Made by a program: the position numbers and the translations under genes. Positions 8,548 to 16,947 of a DNA stretch of 64,000 nucleotides are shown here, one piece after another. The stretch's first letter is position 1. Each line of letters starts with the position of its first letter. Source of the stretch: Stenotrophomonas nitritireducens (lineage in GTDB: Bacteria > Pseudomonadota > Gammaproteobacteria > Xanthomonadales > Xanthomonadaceae). The stretch lies in the NCBI RefSeq assembly GCF_001700965.1, contig NZ_CP016756.1:4082501-4146500 (forward strand), read 5' to 3'. Under the pieces are notes generated by a model, which was not told where the DNA came from, did no database searches, and was given only the letters and a program-made list of their open reading frames with translations.

Positions 8548-11500
8548 ATGAATATCACCGAACTCTCCATTCGCCGCCCCGTCACCACCATCATGCTGTT
8601 TGTATCGATGGTGGTGATCGGCCTGATCGCCGCGTTCAAGCTGCCGCTGGAGGCGGAACCGGAAGCATCCATCCCGTTCTTCTTCATCGCCTTGCCGTAT
8701 CCGGGTTCCACCCCGGAGGAAGTGGAACGCAACCTGCTGCGACCGGTGGAAGAAGCCATCGCCACGATGCCCGGCATCAAGACGATGAACTCGCGCGCCA
8801 ATGCCGAAGGCGGCCAGATCCAGGTCGAATTCAGTGATTGGGACCGCGATATCGCGATGGCCGCGTCCGAAGCGCGCGAGCGTATCGATGCGGTGCGTGA
8901 CGAGCTGCCCGACGACTTCCGCCGCTATTTCGTGCAGCGCTGGAGTACCAGTGACCAGGAAGCGATCAGCCTGCGCCTGAACAGCCAGGAAGATCTGACC
9001 GCGCGCGCTGACATGATCGAGCGCACCATCAAGCAGCGGCTGGAACGGCTGCCGGGTGTGGCCCGCGTGGAAGTGGAAGGTGTGGCCAAGCAGGAAGTGC
9101 TGATCGCCCTGGACAAGGACCGCATCAGTGCCCATGGCGTGGCGCTCAACGAGCTGGTGCAGAAACTGCAGGCGGCGAACTTTGCGGTGTCGGCGGGGCA
9201 GATCACCGAGGATGGCCGACGCCTGCGGGTGCAGCCCAAGGGCGAGTTGCTGGAAGTGCAGGAGTTGCGCGACCTTCCGGTCAACAACCGCGGCACGCGC
9301 TTGTCGGATATCGCCGAGGTCAGCCTGCAGCCGCAGCGCATGAGTTATGTGCGCAAGATGGAAGGCAAGCCCAGCGTCGGCGTGGATATCTACAAGGAAC
9401 GCTCGGCCAACCTGGTTGATCTTTCGCACGCGGTAGGCGATGAGGTGGCACTGCTGGCCGCCGATCCGGCCATGCGCGGCATCGACATCGAAGTGGCCTA
9501 CGACTCCGGTGCGGCGGTGACCAGCTCGTTGCTGGCGTTGGCCGAAGCCGGTGCGATCGGCCTGCTGCTGTCGGTGATCGTGCTGTACGCTTTTCTGCGG
9601 CATTGGCCGTCGACACTGATGGTGTCGATGGCGATCCCGATCTGTTTCATCATGACCTTGGGCTTCATGTACTTCACCGGCATCAGCCTGAACATCATTT
9701 CGATGATGGGCTTGTTGCTGGCGGTCGGCATGCTGGTGGACAACGCCGTGGTGGTGGTGGAGAGCATCTACCAGGAGCGCGAGAAGTACCCCGGCCAGCC
9801 GGAGATGGCATCCATCATCGGTACCCGCCATGTGGCGATCGCGCTGTCTGCCGGTACCTTGTGCCACTGCGTGGTGTTCCTGCCGATGATGTTCGGCGAG
9901 AAGAACATCATCACCATCTACCTGACCCAGCTGGCGCTGACCATTTCGTTCTCCTTGCTGGCCTCCTGGCTGGTGGCGGTGAGCCTGATCCCGATGCTGT
10001 CAGCACGGATGAAGACCCCGCCGGCCTTGAAGTCACCGTTGATCAGCCGTTTGCAGGAGCGCTACGCGCGGATCCTGCGCTGGACCCTGCAGCACCGTGG
10101 CTGGAGCGTGGCCGGCATCGTGCTGGTGTCGGTGCTCAGCCTGTGGCCGATGACCCACACCACCGGCGGCGGTGATGACAACGACCCGGATGAGATCAAC
10201 ATCTTCTACCAGTGGAAAGGCTCCTATTCCAAGGAAGAGATGGGCAAGGAAGTGCAGCGGGTGGAGGATTTCGTCAACGCCCACCGCGATGAGTTCAAGA
10301 TCAAGCGCGTCTACAGCCGCTTCGCCGAGCAGGGCTGGGCGCAGACCCGCCTGTACCTGAGCATCGACGACCGCGAGCAGAGCAAGAAGATCGAGGAGGA
10401 GGTGCGCAAAGGCTTGCCGCAGTCAGCGCGCGCGAAGATCGGCATTGGCTGGCCCGGAGGCATGGGCAGTGACGGGCAGGGCCTGCGTTTCAGCCTGGTC
10501 GGCGATTCCAGCCAGACCCTGCGTGAGCTGGCCGACGACATCGTGCCCATTCTTGCCCGTGACCCCAAGCTGCGTGATGTGCGCGTGGACGTGGGCGATG
10601 CCAACGCCGAGCTGGCGGTGCGGGTGAACCGTGAGCGTGCTGCGTCCTACGGTTTCAGCGCCCAGCAGGTGGCCCAGTTCGTGGGCATGGCCCTGCGCGG
10701 TTCCTCGCTACGTGATTTCCACCGCGATGACGTGGAGATTCCGGTCAACGTGCGTTTTGCCGGCTCGGAAAACTACGGTATCGAGGACCTGTCGTCCTTC
10801 ATGGTGCGCAATGCCAGCGGCAAGGAAATCCCGCTGCTGGCGATGGTTGATGTCAACGTCAATCCGGCGGCCAACTCGATCCAGCGCCTGAACCGTCAGA
10901 CCATGCTGCGTATCGAAGCCGGCCTGGCCAAGGATGTGCCGATGGACCAGGCGCGCAAATCGGTGGAGGAGACGCTGGATAGGGTCCAGTTCCCGCCGGG
11001 CTATGGCTATACCTTCAACGGCGCCGGTTTCAACATCAACTTCGATGGCATGGATCAGATGAAGAACGCGATTCTGATCGCGCTGATCCTGATGATCGTG
11101 ATCATGGCCGCGGTGTTTGAATCGCTGTTGTTCCCGGCCGCGATCATGTCCTGCGTGCTGTTCTCCATCTACGGCGTGTACTGGCTGTTCTGGCTGACCG
11201 GCACCGAGATGAACATCATGGCGGTGATCGGCATCCTGGTGCTGATGGGCGTGGTGGTGAACAACGGCATTGTGATGATCGAGCACATCAACAACCTGCG
11301 CCGACGCGGGGTATCGCGCACGGAGGCCTTGATCGAGGGCAGCCGTGAGCGTCTGCGACCGATCATGATGACGATGGGCACGGCGATTCTGGCGATGGTG
11401 CCGATTGCCCTGAACACGACCACGGCCGATGGCATGCCGCCGTACTACCCGATGGCACGCGCGATTGCCGGTGGCCTGGCGTTCTCGACGGTGGTCAGCC

Positions 11501-11619
11501 TGCTGTTCCTGCCGACCATCTATGCGCTGCTGGACGATCTGCGTACCGGTACCGCGCGGTTGACGCGGCGTGCCCGTGGCCTGCCGCCGGTGGAGCAGGG
11601 GGTTGCTGCGGAAGGCTGA
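8548..11619 (+). CDS. RND efflux permease, second subunit
   Basis: A 1023-residue RND permease beginning MNITELSIRRPVTT, the usual cytoplasmic start before TM1. The TM4 relay motif reads GMLVDNAVVVVES: the first Asp is kept and the second, normally also Asp in AcrB, is Asn. The start at 8548 follows ATCGG closely after the preceding stop at 8543. It is the last gene of the three-gene efflux unit, which lacks a TolC-type channel; that must be encoded elsewhere. Divergence from the 5076 permease suggests specialised roles, as in MuxABC or MdtABC, where two RND proteins work together. Confidence 0.92.
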   Translation: MNITELSIRRPVTTIMLFVSMVVIGLIAAFKLPLEAEPEASIPFFFIALPYPGSTPEEVERNLLRPVEEAIATMPGIKTMNSRANAEGGQIQVEFSDWDRDIAMAASEARERIDAVRDELPDDFRRYFVQRWSTSDQEAISLRLNSQEDLTARADMIERTIKQRLERLPGVARVEVEGVAKQEVLIALDKDRISAHGVALNELVQKLQAANFAVSAGQITEDGRRLRVQPKGELLEVQELRDLPVNNRGTRLSDIAEVSLQPQRMSYVRKMEGKPSVGVDIYKERSANLVDLSHAVGDEVALLAADPAMRGIDIEVAYDSGAAVTSSLLALAEAGAIGLLLSVIVLYAFLRHWPSTLMVSMAIPICFIMTLGFMYFTGISLNIISMMGLLLAVGMLVDNAVVVVESIYQEREKYPGQPEMASIIGTRHVAIALSAGTLCHCVVFLPMMFGEKNIITIYLTQLALTISFSLLASWLVAVSLIPMLSARMKTPPALKSPLISRLQERYARILRWTLQHRGWSVAGIVLVSVLSLWPMTHTTGGGDDNDPDEINIFYQWKGSYSKEEMGKEVQRVEDFVNAHRDEFKIKRVYSRFAEQGWAQTRLYLSIDDREQSKKIEEEVRKGLPQSARAKIGIGWPGGMGSDGQGLRFSLVGDSSQTLRELADDIVPILARDPKLRDVRVDVGDANAELAVRVNRERAASYGFSAQQVAQFVGMALRGSSLRDFHRDDVEIPVNVRFAGSENYGIEDLSSFMVRNASGKEIPLLAMVDVNVNPAANSIQRLNRQTMLRIEAGLAKDVPMDQARKSVEETLDRVQFPPGYGYTFNGAGFNINFDGMDQMKNAILIALILMIVIMAAVFESLLFPAAIMSCVLFSIYGVYWLFWLTGTEMNIMAVIGILVLMGVVVNNGIVMIEHINNLRRRGVSRTEALIEGSRERLRPIMMTMGTAILAMVPIALNTTTADGMPPYYPMARAIAGGLAFSTVVSLLFLPTIYALLDDLRTGTARLTRRARGLPPVEQGVAAEG

Positions 11620-11681
11620 TGGGTAGGCTGATGCAGCTGCGATAGGGAAGCAACTGCATCAGCCAAAGCAAAAGCAAAAGC

Positions 11682-11995
11682 AAAAGCTCCCCTCACCCCT
11701 ACCCCTCTCCCGCACGCGGGAGAGGGGACAGCCGAAGCAAAAGCCAAAGCAAAAGCCGAAGCAAAAGCCGAAGCAAAAGCCGAAGCAAAAGCCTGTTTTT
11801 TTGCGGAGGTAAGCCGAGGTGCCGCTGCAGACGCAGAAGAGTGAAAGCTAAAGCTGGGAAGGCCAAGCACACGGCCAAGCACAAGCCTGGAGTCTTTTTG
11901 CGGCCGTAAGCCGAGGTGGCGCAGTAGACGCAGAGGAGTGAGAGCTAATCCCCTCTCCCGCGTGCGGGAGAGGGGTAGGGGTGAGGGCAGCTTTT
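11682..11995. repeat. 314-bp repeat element with 46-bp inverted ends
   Basis: The left end (11682-11727) and right end (11950-11995) are inverted copies identical at 45 of 46 positions, each starting AAAAGCT and ending in the palindrome CCCTCTCCCGCACGCGGGAG. Inside are an AAGC/AAAAGCCG-type tandem tract (11731-11793) and two imperfect direct copies of about 53 bp (11796-11850 and 11895-11946) sharing AAGCCGAGGTG and AGACGCAGA. There is no coding potential. It fills the gap between the converging efflux operon and TraB-family gene and may also terminate both. Confidence 0.8.
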
Positions 11996-12027
11996 AAGCC
12001 TCTAAAGCTTCCAAAGCCTCAAATCCG

Positions 12028-13248
12028 TCACCCAGCCAACTTCCCATAAACGCTGAAGCCGGTGAGCCAAAGCCCCAGCATGCTGCCCAGGTTGGTCAGC
12101 ATGAAAGTCAGCACGATGCGCGTGACGCGGTTGCGATACCAGCCCTTCGCGCTCTGCGCATCATCACGCAGCTGCAGGAAATCCTGGTAGGTCGGCTTGC
12201 GCAGGCGGGTTTCCACCAAAGCAGCAAACGCGCCAGTAGGAATGCTCAAGCGGAACGGCTTGAACGGCGCGACAACAATCGCGGTCAGGATGCTCAGCGG
12301 ATGGCTGGCGGCCAGCAAGGCACCCAAACCCGCCAGGCCGCCGGTATACATCGCCCAGGTCAGCAGCATGTCGGCGCCCATGCCCATGCCGCCTTTCCAA
12401 AAGCCGAAGCCAATGCCGCCCAGCACGATGGCCAGGATGCCCAGCGTGATCCACGGGATGTTGCGCTTCTTCGGCACCGCTTCCAGCTGCTCGCGCAGCG
12501 GGCCTGGCGCTTCGGTATCGGTTTCCAGATAGCGCGCCAGGCCGGCCAGATGGCCTGCGCCCACTACCGCCAGCACATTGCGCTGTTCGCTGTTGTGTTC
12601 TTCGCGCAGGCGCGTAGCCATGTAGCGGTCGCGCTCGCCGATGATGGCCTGGTACAGCGCGGGGCTTTCATTGGCGAACTCGCCAAAACTCGATTCCAGC
12701 ATGTCGCCTTGCTTGAGCTTCTCGATCTCGTCCTCGCCGACATCCTCGGAGGAAAACAGCCCGGCACCCAGACCCATCACCAGCTTGATCTTGCCGAAGA
12801 AGCCCAGGCTCTGCGAGGCGCGGCGGAAGGTCAGGCCGACGTCGCGGTCGATCAGGTGCACCGGCAGATTGCTGGCGTTGGCCAGCTCCACCGCGCGCTT
12901 GAGCTCGGCACCTGGCTCGATGCCGAGCTGCTCGGCCAGACGCCGTTGGTACGCTGCCAATGCGAGGTTGGCTGCAAACAGCGCCACCCGCCCTTTGCGG
13001 ATTACATCAACCAGATCCAGCTGCGCCAGTGCGTTGGGATTGGTCAGCGCCTGCAGGCGCTGCGGGTCCAGCTCCACCGCAACGGCGTCGTATTGGCCGC
13101 TGGCGATGGCCTGTTCCACCGCCTGCACGCTGGCGGCGGAGACGTGGGCGGTGCCCAGCAGGGTGTAACGCACGCCGTCGCGTTCAACCACGCGCACAGG
13201 CTGGCCAGCCAGCAGTTCGCCGGCGGATTCAACAGAGGAGTCAGTCAT
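12028..13248 (-). CDS. TraB/PrgY-family membrane protein
   Basis: A 406-residue protein of the TraB family, named after enterococcal pheromone-shutdown proteins; its bacterial biochemical role is unsettled, and a metallopeptidase-like fold has been proposed. The N-terminal domain has the family motifs LLGTAHVSAAS (about 33-43) and AVELD, and the later VVGAGHLAG. The C-terminal third (about 265-406) is hydrophobic with about four membrane helices. The start at 13248 is placed inside the overlap with the preceding GNAT gene stop (13253); ATG 13260 is an alternative adding four residues. It is co-oriented with the acetyltransferase and aguB, but no functional link is evident. Confidence 0.8.
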   Translation of the reverse strand: MTDSSVESAGELLAGQPVRVVERDGVRYTLLGTAHVSAASVQAVEQAIASGQYDAVAVELDPQRLQALTNPNALAQLDLVDVIRKGRVALFAANLALAAYQRRLAEQLGIEPGAELKRAVELANASNLPVHLIDRDVGLTFRRASQSLGFFGKIKLVMGLGAGLFSSEDVGEDEIEKLKQGDMLESSFGEFANESPALYQAIIGERDRYMATRLREEHNSEQRNVLAVVGAGHLAGLARYLETDTEAPGPLREQLEAVPKKRNIPWITLGILAIVLGGIGFGFWKGGMGMGADMLLTWAMYTGGLAGLGALLAASHPLSILTAIVVAPFKPFRLSIPTGAFAALVETRLRKPTYQDFLQLRDDAQSAKGWYRNRVTRIVLTFMLTNLGSMLGLWLTGFSVYGKLAG

Positions 13249-13252
13249 TGCT

Positions 13253-13783
13253 TCATTCATTGGAAGGGGCGCTGTCGGCACCGTCGCCGAGTGCGCGTTG
13301 CATCTGCACCGTATCCAGCCAGCGTCCGTGCTTGCGGCCAAGGCCGCGGAAGATGCCGATCAGCTCGAAGCCGAAGCGTTCGTGCAGCTTGATCGATGCG
13401 GTATTGGTGGGCTCGCCGATCACCGCGATCATCTGCCGGTAGCCGCGTGCGGTGCACTCGTCGATCAGGGCCTGCATCAAGGCGCGGCCAACGCCTTGGC
13501 CCTGGAAACGGCCATCCACATAGACCGAGTTCTCCACGGTCCACTGGTAGGCGATGCGCGCACGATAGCTGTTGGCGTAGGCATAGCCGGCTACCTCGCC
13601 GTCAACGGTGGCGACGAGGTAGGGAAAGCCGCGCGTGGTGATGTCCTGCATGCGCTGCGCCATTTCCGCTTCGCCGGGCACCTCGTACTCGTAGGTGTTG
13701 ACCAGTTCGCGGACTTCCACCGCGTAGATCGCGGTGATGGCGGGGATGTCGGCCGGTGTTGCGGGGCGCAGTTGCAGGCTCAT
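13253..13783 (-). CDS. GNAT-family N-acetyltransferase, phosphinothricin acetyltransferase-like
   Basis: A 176-residue acetyl-CoA-dependent acetyltransferase. It has the GNAT fold with the acetyl-CoA loop QGQGVGRAL (about residues 96-104), preceded by the VENSVYVDGR strand typical of the PAT/Bar branch, and the late motif LHERFGFELIG. Members of this branch acetylate small amines, including methionine sulfone or sulfoximine and phosphinothricin; the natural substrate here is not shown. Its 3' end abuts the TraB-family start and it starts just after the aguB stop at 13795, so the genes are probably transcribed together. Confidence 0.86.
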   Translation of the reverse strand: MSLQLRPATPADIPAITAIYAVEVRELVNTYEYEVPGEAEMAQRMQDITTRGFPYLVATVDGEVAGYAYANSYRARIAYQWTVENSVYVDGRFQGQGVGRALMQALIDECTARGYRQMIAVIGEPTNTASIKLHERFGFELIGIFRGLGRKHGRWLDTVQMQRALGDGADSAPSNE

Positions 13784-13794
13784 CGCAGGTCCAG

Positions 13795-14682
13795 TCAGTC
13801 GATGTAACGCTTGAGCAGATCGCCGTAGGCATCGATGCGGCGATCACGCAGGAACGGCCAGATGCGGCGCACGTGCTCGCTGCGCTGCAGATCGATCTCG
13901 CAGACCAGCAGGGTCGGGTCGGTGCCGGCTTCGGCGATGAATTCACCCTGCGGGCCCAGCACATGGCTGTTACCCCAGAAGTTGATGCCCGATGCGCCCA
14001 GCGGCGAGGCTTCGTGGCCGACGCGGTTGCAGCTCAGCACCGGCACGCCGTTGGCCACGGCGTGGCCGCGATGGCTCAGCACCCAGGCATCGCGCTGGCG
14101 GTTCTTCTCGTCCTGCATGTCGTCCGGGTCCCAGCCGATGGCGGTGGGGTAGAGCAGCAGTTCGGCGCCGGCCAGCGCCATCAGGCGAGCGGCTTCCGGA
14201 TACCACTGGTCCCAGCAGACCAGCACGCCAAGGCGACCGACCGAGGTGTCGATCGGCTTGAAGCCGATGTCGCCCGGGGTGAAGTAGAACTTCTCGTAAA
14301 ACCCCGGGTCGTCCGGGATATGCATCTTGCGGTACTTGCCCAGCAAGGTGCCGTCCTTCTCGAAGACCACGGCGGTGTTGTGGTACAGGCCGGCGGCGCG
14401 GCGCTCGAACAGCGAGCCGACGATCACCACGCCATGTTTTTTGGCCAGTGCGCCCAGGTGCTCGGTGCTTGGGCCGGGGATCGGTTCGGCCAGGTCGAAC
14501 TCATCCACCGACTCGTGCTGGCAGAAGTACGGGCCGTTGTGCAGTTCCTGCAGCAGCACCAGTTTGGCGCCCTGCGCAGCAGCCTCGGCCACACGTGCGT
14601 CGATCACCGCCAGATTGGCGGCGGCATCACCGTGGTTACGCTCCTGGACCAGAGCGACGGTAAGGGGGCTGCGCGAGTTCAT
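13795..14682 (-). CDS. aguB: N-carbamoylputrescine amidase
   Basis: A 295-residue nitrilase-superfamily enzyme that hydrolyses N-carbamoylputrescine to putrescine, CO2 and ammonia, the last step of the agmatine route. The catalytic triad is visible: Glu45 (LVLLQELHNG), Lys118 (KYRKMHIPDD) and Cys155 (GVLVCWDQWYPE). The WDQWYPE signature and the length match the AguB subfamily rather than general carbon-nitrogen hydrolases. It lies downstream of aguA on the same strand, separated by 313 bp carrying two SMAG repeats, so the two may be transcribed separately. Confidence 0.93.
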   Translation of the reverse strand: MNSRSPLTVALVQERNHGDAAANLAVIDARVAEAAAQGAKLVLLQELHNGPYFCQHESVDEFDLAEPIPGPSTEHLGALAKKHGVVIVGSLFERRAAGLYHNTAVVFEKDGTLLGKYRKMHIPDDPGFYEKFYFTPGDIGFKPIDTSVGRLGVLVCWDQWYPEAARLMALAGAELLLYPTAIGWDPDDMQDEKNRQRDAWVLSHRGHAVANGVPVLSCNRVGHEASPLGASGINFWGNSHVLGPQGEFIAEAGTDPTLLVCEIDLQRSEHVRRIWPFLRDRRIDAYGDLLKRYID

Positions 14683-14795
14683 GCTGCGATCCTGCGGGGG
14701 AAAACGCGCATGTTAGCGCGGATGTGCGTCTGCGTTGCGGCTGCGGCTGAACAGAGGGCGATGCAGGGCGCGTAGGCGCTTCGTGCCGTCTTGAG

Positions 14796-14819
14796 GTAGA
14801 GCCGAGCCATGCTCGGCTG
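14796..14819. repeat. SMAG-type repeat
   Basis: GTAGAGCCGAGCCATGCTCG followed by GCTG: a GTAG head and an AGCCGAGC/GCTCGGCT stem with loop CAT. It lies between aguA and aguB. Confidence 0.85.
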
Positions 14820-14896
14820 AACATGCACGCGACGGATCCGGTTTGCATGCAGCTGGATCGAAATGCAGCTGGGCGGGACTTGGCGTTGTGGCTTGA

Positions 14897-14922
14897 CCCC
14901 CTCTTCTGCTGGCGGAAGAGGG
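14897..14922. repeat. CCCCTCTTC...GAAGAGGGG palindrome
   Basis: A 9-bp inverted repeat around an 8-nt loop, between the two SMAG copies. It is a hairpin without a U-tract and could be a weak terminator after aguA or part of the repeat block. Confidence 0.55.
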
Positions 14923-14960
14923 GTTGCAGTGCCGGCGGTAGTTTTCGCCGGTAAAGCCTC

Positions 14961-14983
14961 TGCCGAGCATGGCTCGGCACTAC
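14961..14983. repeat. SMAG-type repeat, inverted copy
   Basis: TGCCGAGCATGGCTCGGCAC followed by TAC, the reverse complement form of the GTAGTGCCGAGC palindrome. With the copy at 14796 it forms an inverted pair about 140 bp apart. Confidence 0.85.
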
Positions 14984-14995
14984 CGTTGCCGTTGC

Positions 14996-16033
14996 TTAGT
15001 TTTTCAGCAGACCGGCGGGGAGCTGCATGGTGATGCAGTGCAGGCTGCCGTTCTGCCAGATCAGCGAGCGGCAGGGCACCTGCACGATCTCGCGGTCGGG
15101 GAAGGCCAAGGCCAGCACGTCGCGCGCTGCGTCGTCTGCAACGTCGCCGTAGGCCGGCATCAGCACCGCGCCGTTGATGATCAGGAAGTTTGCGTAGGAC
15201 GCGGCCAGGCGGCGGCCTTCGTCCAGCACCGGTTCTGCCCATGGCAGGGGGAACAGGCGGTAAGGCTTGCCGTCGCTGGTGCGCAGCGCGGCCAGTTCGG
15301 CGCCCATCGCCTGCAGCTCGGCGTAGTGCGAGTCCTGCGGGTCATCGCAGTTCTGGTAGACGATGCTGTCGACCGAGGCGAAGCGGGCGAGGGTGTCGAT
15401 GTGGGCGTCGGTGTCGTCGCCTTCCAGGTAGCCATGGTCCAGCCACAACACGCGGTCCTGGTGCATCCACGCCGCCATGTCGGCGCTCAGCGAGGCGCGG
15501 TCACGGTCCGGGTGGCGTTCGTGCAGGCACTTCCAGGTGGTCAGCAAGGTGCCGGCGCCGTCGGTATCGATGGCACCGCCTTCCAATGCGAACGGAATGC
15601 TGTGCACCTGCGCGTTGTTGAACACCTTCGCCTGGTCCAGTACGCCGACCAGCTGATCGTCGAGGCTGGCTTCGAACTTGCCGCCCCAGCCGGTGAAACG
15701 GAAGTCCAGCAGCTGGAAGCTGCCGTCGTCACGCTTGAGGGTTATCGGGCCGGAGTCGCGCAGCCAGGTGTCGTCGTAGGGCGCGGTGACGAAACGCACG
15801 CGATCCATGTCCACGCGGTTCGAACGCAGGCGCATTTCCGCGTAGGTCTCGATATCGTCATCGGCCACGCAGATCAGCACTGGCTGGAAACGGGTGATGG
15901 CGCTGACCAGCGCGATGTAGGTTTCCTCGACCTCGGCCAGGCGCTCGGCCCAGTCGGTGTCGGCGTTCGGCCAGGCGATCAGTACGCCGGACTGGGTTTC
16001 CCATTCGGCTGGAAAGCGGAGCGTTTCGTTCAT
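14996..16033 (-). CDS. aguA: Agmatine deiminase
   Basis: A 345-residue member of the peptidyl-arginine-deiminase (PAD_porph) superfamily that converts agmatine to N-carbamoylputrescine and ammonia. It begins with the family signature FPAEWETQSGVLIAWP, and contains TWLRDSGPI (catalytic Asp region) and a late GSLHCITMQLP with the catalytic cysteine near residue 336. The product feeds AguB, so this locus makes putrescine from agmatine. Upstream is the small periplasmic protein gene at 16102-16431 on the same strand, 68 bp away. Confidence 0.94.
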   Translation of the reverse strand: MNETLRFPAEWETQSGVLIAWPNADTDWAERLAEVEETYIALVSAITRFQPVLICVADDDIETYAEMRLRSNRVDMDRVRFVTAPYDDTWLRDSGPITLKRDDGSFQLLDFRFTGWGGKFEASLDDQLVGVLDQAKVFNNAQVHSIPFALEGGAIDTDGAGTLLTTWKCLHERHPDRDRASLSADMAAWMHQDRVLWLDHGYLEGDDTDAHIDTLARFASVDSIVYQNCDDPQDSHYAELQAMGAELAALRTSDGKPYRLFPLPWAEPVLDEGRRLAASYANFLIINGAVLMPAYGDVADDAARDVLALAFPDREIVQVPCRSLIWQNGSLHCITMQLPAGLLKN

Positions 16034-16101
16034 TCTTCTCGGTACGGTCGGCCCTGATGGGCGTTGGGGCAGCAGGCCGGAGCCCGCTGCCGGGAAAGGG
16101 T

Positions 16102-16431
16102 TCAGCGGATCGGGGGCTTTGGCCCGACTTCATCGGGACTGGCCTGACGGGCCACCACGTCAATCACGCGCTGTTTCTCGAAATACACGGTGAATGCCGG
16201 GTAGACCCAGCGGTTGATGGTCGGCCATTGACGCTTCTGGCCGCCGCGTGGATCCAGGCGCTCGCTCGGTGCGCCGAAACGGGCTTCCACCTGGGCCATG
16301 CTCTGGCCGCGGGTCGGGATCGCTTCAGCCGGCTTTTCCTGCGCGCGCTCGATCAACAGGGTATCGGCCATGGCCGCCGGTGCGGTGGCCAGTACCGCGA
16401 TCAGGCCCAGAATCTTCATCATTTGCTTCAT
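16102..16431 (-). CDS. Small conserved periplasmic protein, BamE/SmpA-like pattern
   Basis: A 109-residue protein with a signal peptide (MKQMMKILGLIAVLATAPAA, cleaved near AMA). The mature part has the pattern RGQSMAQVEARFGAP, followed by an aromatic-rich strand RWVYPAFTVYFE and VIDVV. The G-x-S-x-x-x-V-x-x-x-x-G-x-P pattern is reminiscent of the SmpA/BamE fold, but the protein lacks a lipobox and is not BamE itself. It is read toward aguA. Its function is unknown. Confidence 0.6.
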   Translation of the reverse strand: MKQMMKILGLIAVLATAPAAMADTLLIERAQEKPAEAIPTRGQSMAQVEARFGAPSERLDPRGGQKRQWPTINRWVYPAFTVYFEKQRVIDVVARQASPDEVGPKPPIR

Positions 16432-16555
16432 TGGTCACATCTCCCCAGAGGACAGGCTGCGATTACAGCAAAAAACGGCGCCTAAAGTACGGGTTCATAT
16501 CGTTTTTAGTGAGCTCGCTCAGCATTGCGTCAGTGCTGCGTTCGGCCCGCTACGC

Positions 16556-16581
16556 AAAAAGCCGCCCAAGGGCGGCTTTTT
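16556..16581. terminator. Intrinsic terminator of rpmJ
   Basis: AAAAAGCCGCCC-AA-GGGCGGCTTTTT, a perfect 12-bp stem with A and T tails on both sides. It lies about 50 bp downstream of rpmJ on the minus strand and matches the hairpin at 2804. Confidence 0.85.
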
Positions 16582-16629
16582 GACGTTGCCCAACCCTTGC
16601 GGATCAGGCGCTGGCTTGCGCCAGTTGGC

Positions 16630-16755
16630 TCAGCGCTGGCGAGCCTTGAAGCGCGGGTTCGACTTGCAGATCACGAAGATCTTGCCGCGACGGCGCACAA
16701 CCTTGCAATCACGGTGACGGGTCTTCGCCGACTTCAGGGAGGACAGAACTTTCAT
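16630..16755 (-). CDS. rpmJ: 50S ribosomal protein L36, zinc-independent (type B) form
   Basis: A 41-codon gene beginning [18 protein letters not shown] and ending PRFKARQR. L36 is the smallest large-subunit protein and stabilises 23S rRNA domain contacts. The usual zinc-binding form has CxxC, a later Cys and a His. Here the first Cys position is His (HRDC) and the final His is Phe (PRFK), as in the YkgO/RpmJ2-type protein of E. coli, so zinc binding is probably lost. AGGTATGTC lies before the ATG at 16755. The gene is monocistronic, followed by a strong terminator, and divergent from cmk. Confidence 0.92.
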   Translation of the reverse strand: MKVLSSLKSAKTRHRDCKVVRRRGKIFVICKSNPRFKARQR

Positions 16756-16947
16756 GACATACCTCGGCGGATAACTAGTAAGGAGATCTTAGGAGCGTGG
16801 CCGCGGATATGCAGGATAACGCCCGTTCAAGCCCGCCATTCTACCGGGTATTTCCACGCCTGTTCAAGTGCTTGCGTGCAACTGCGTGCAAGGATGGCGG
16901 TGCGGGGCGCTAGAATAGCCCGATTCTCGCTGCAAACAGGCCTTTAG

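Noticed and set aside
11520-11882. Minus-strand protein with ASAFASAFA repeats
   Set aside because: It is just the translation of the AAGC-type tandem DNA repeat inside the 314-bp element.
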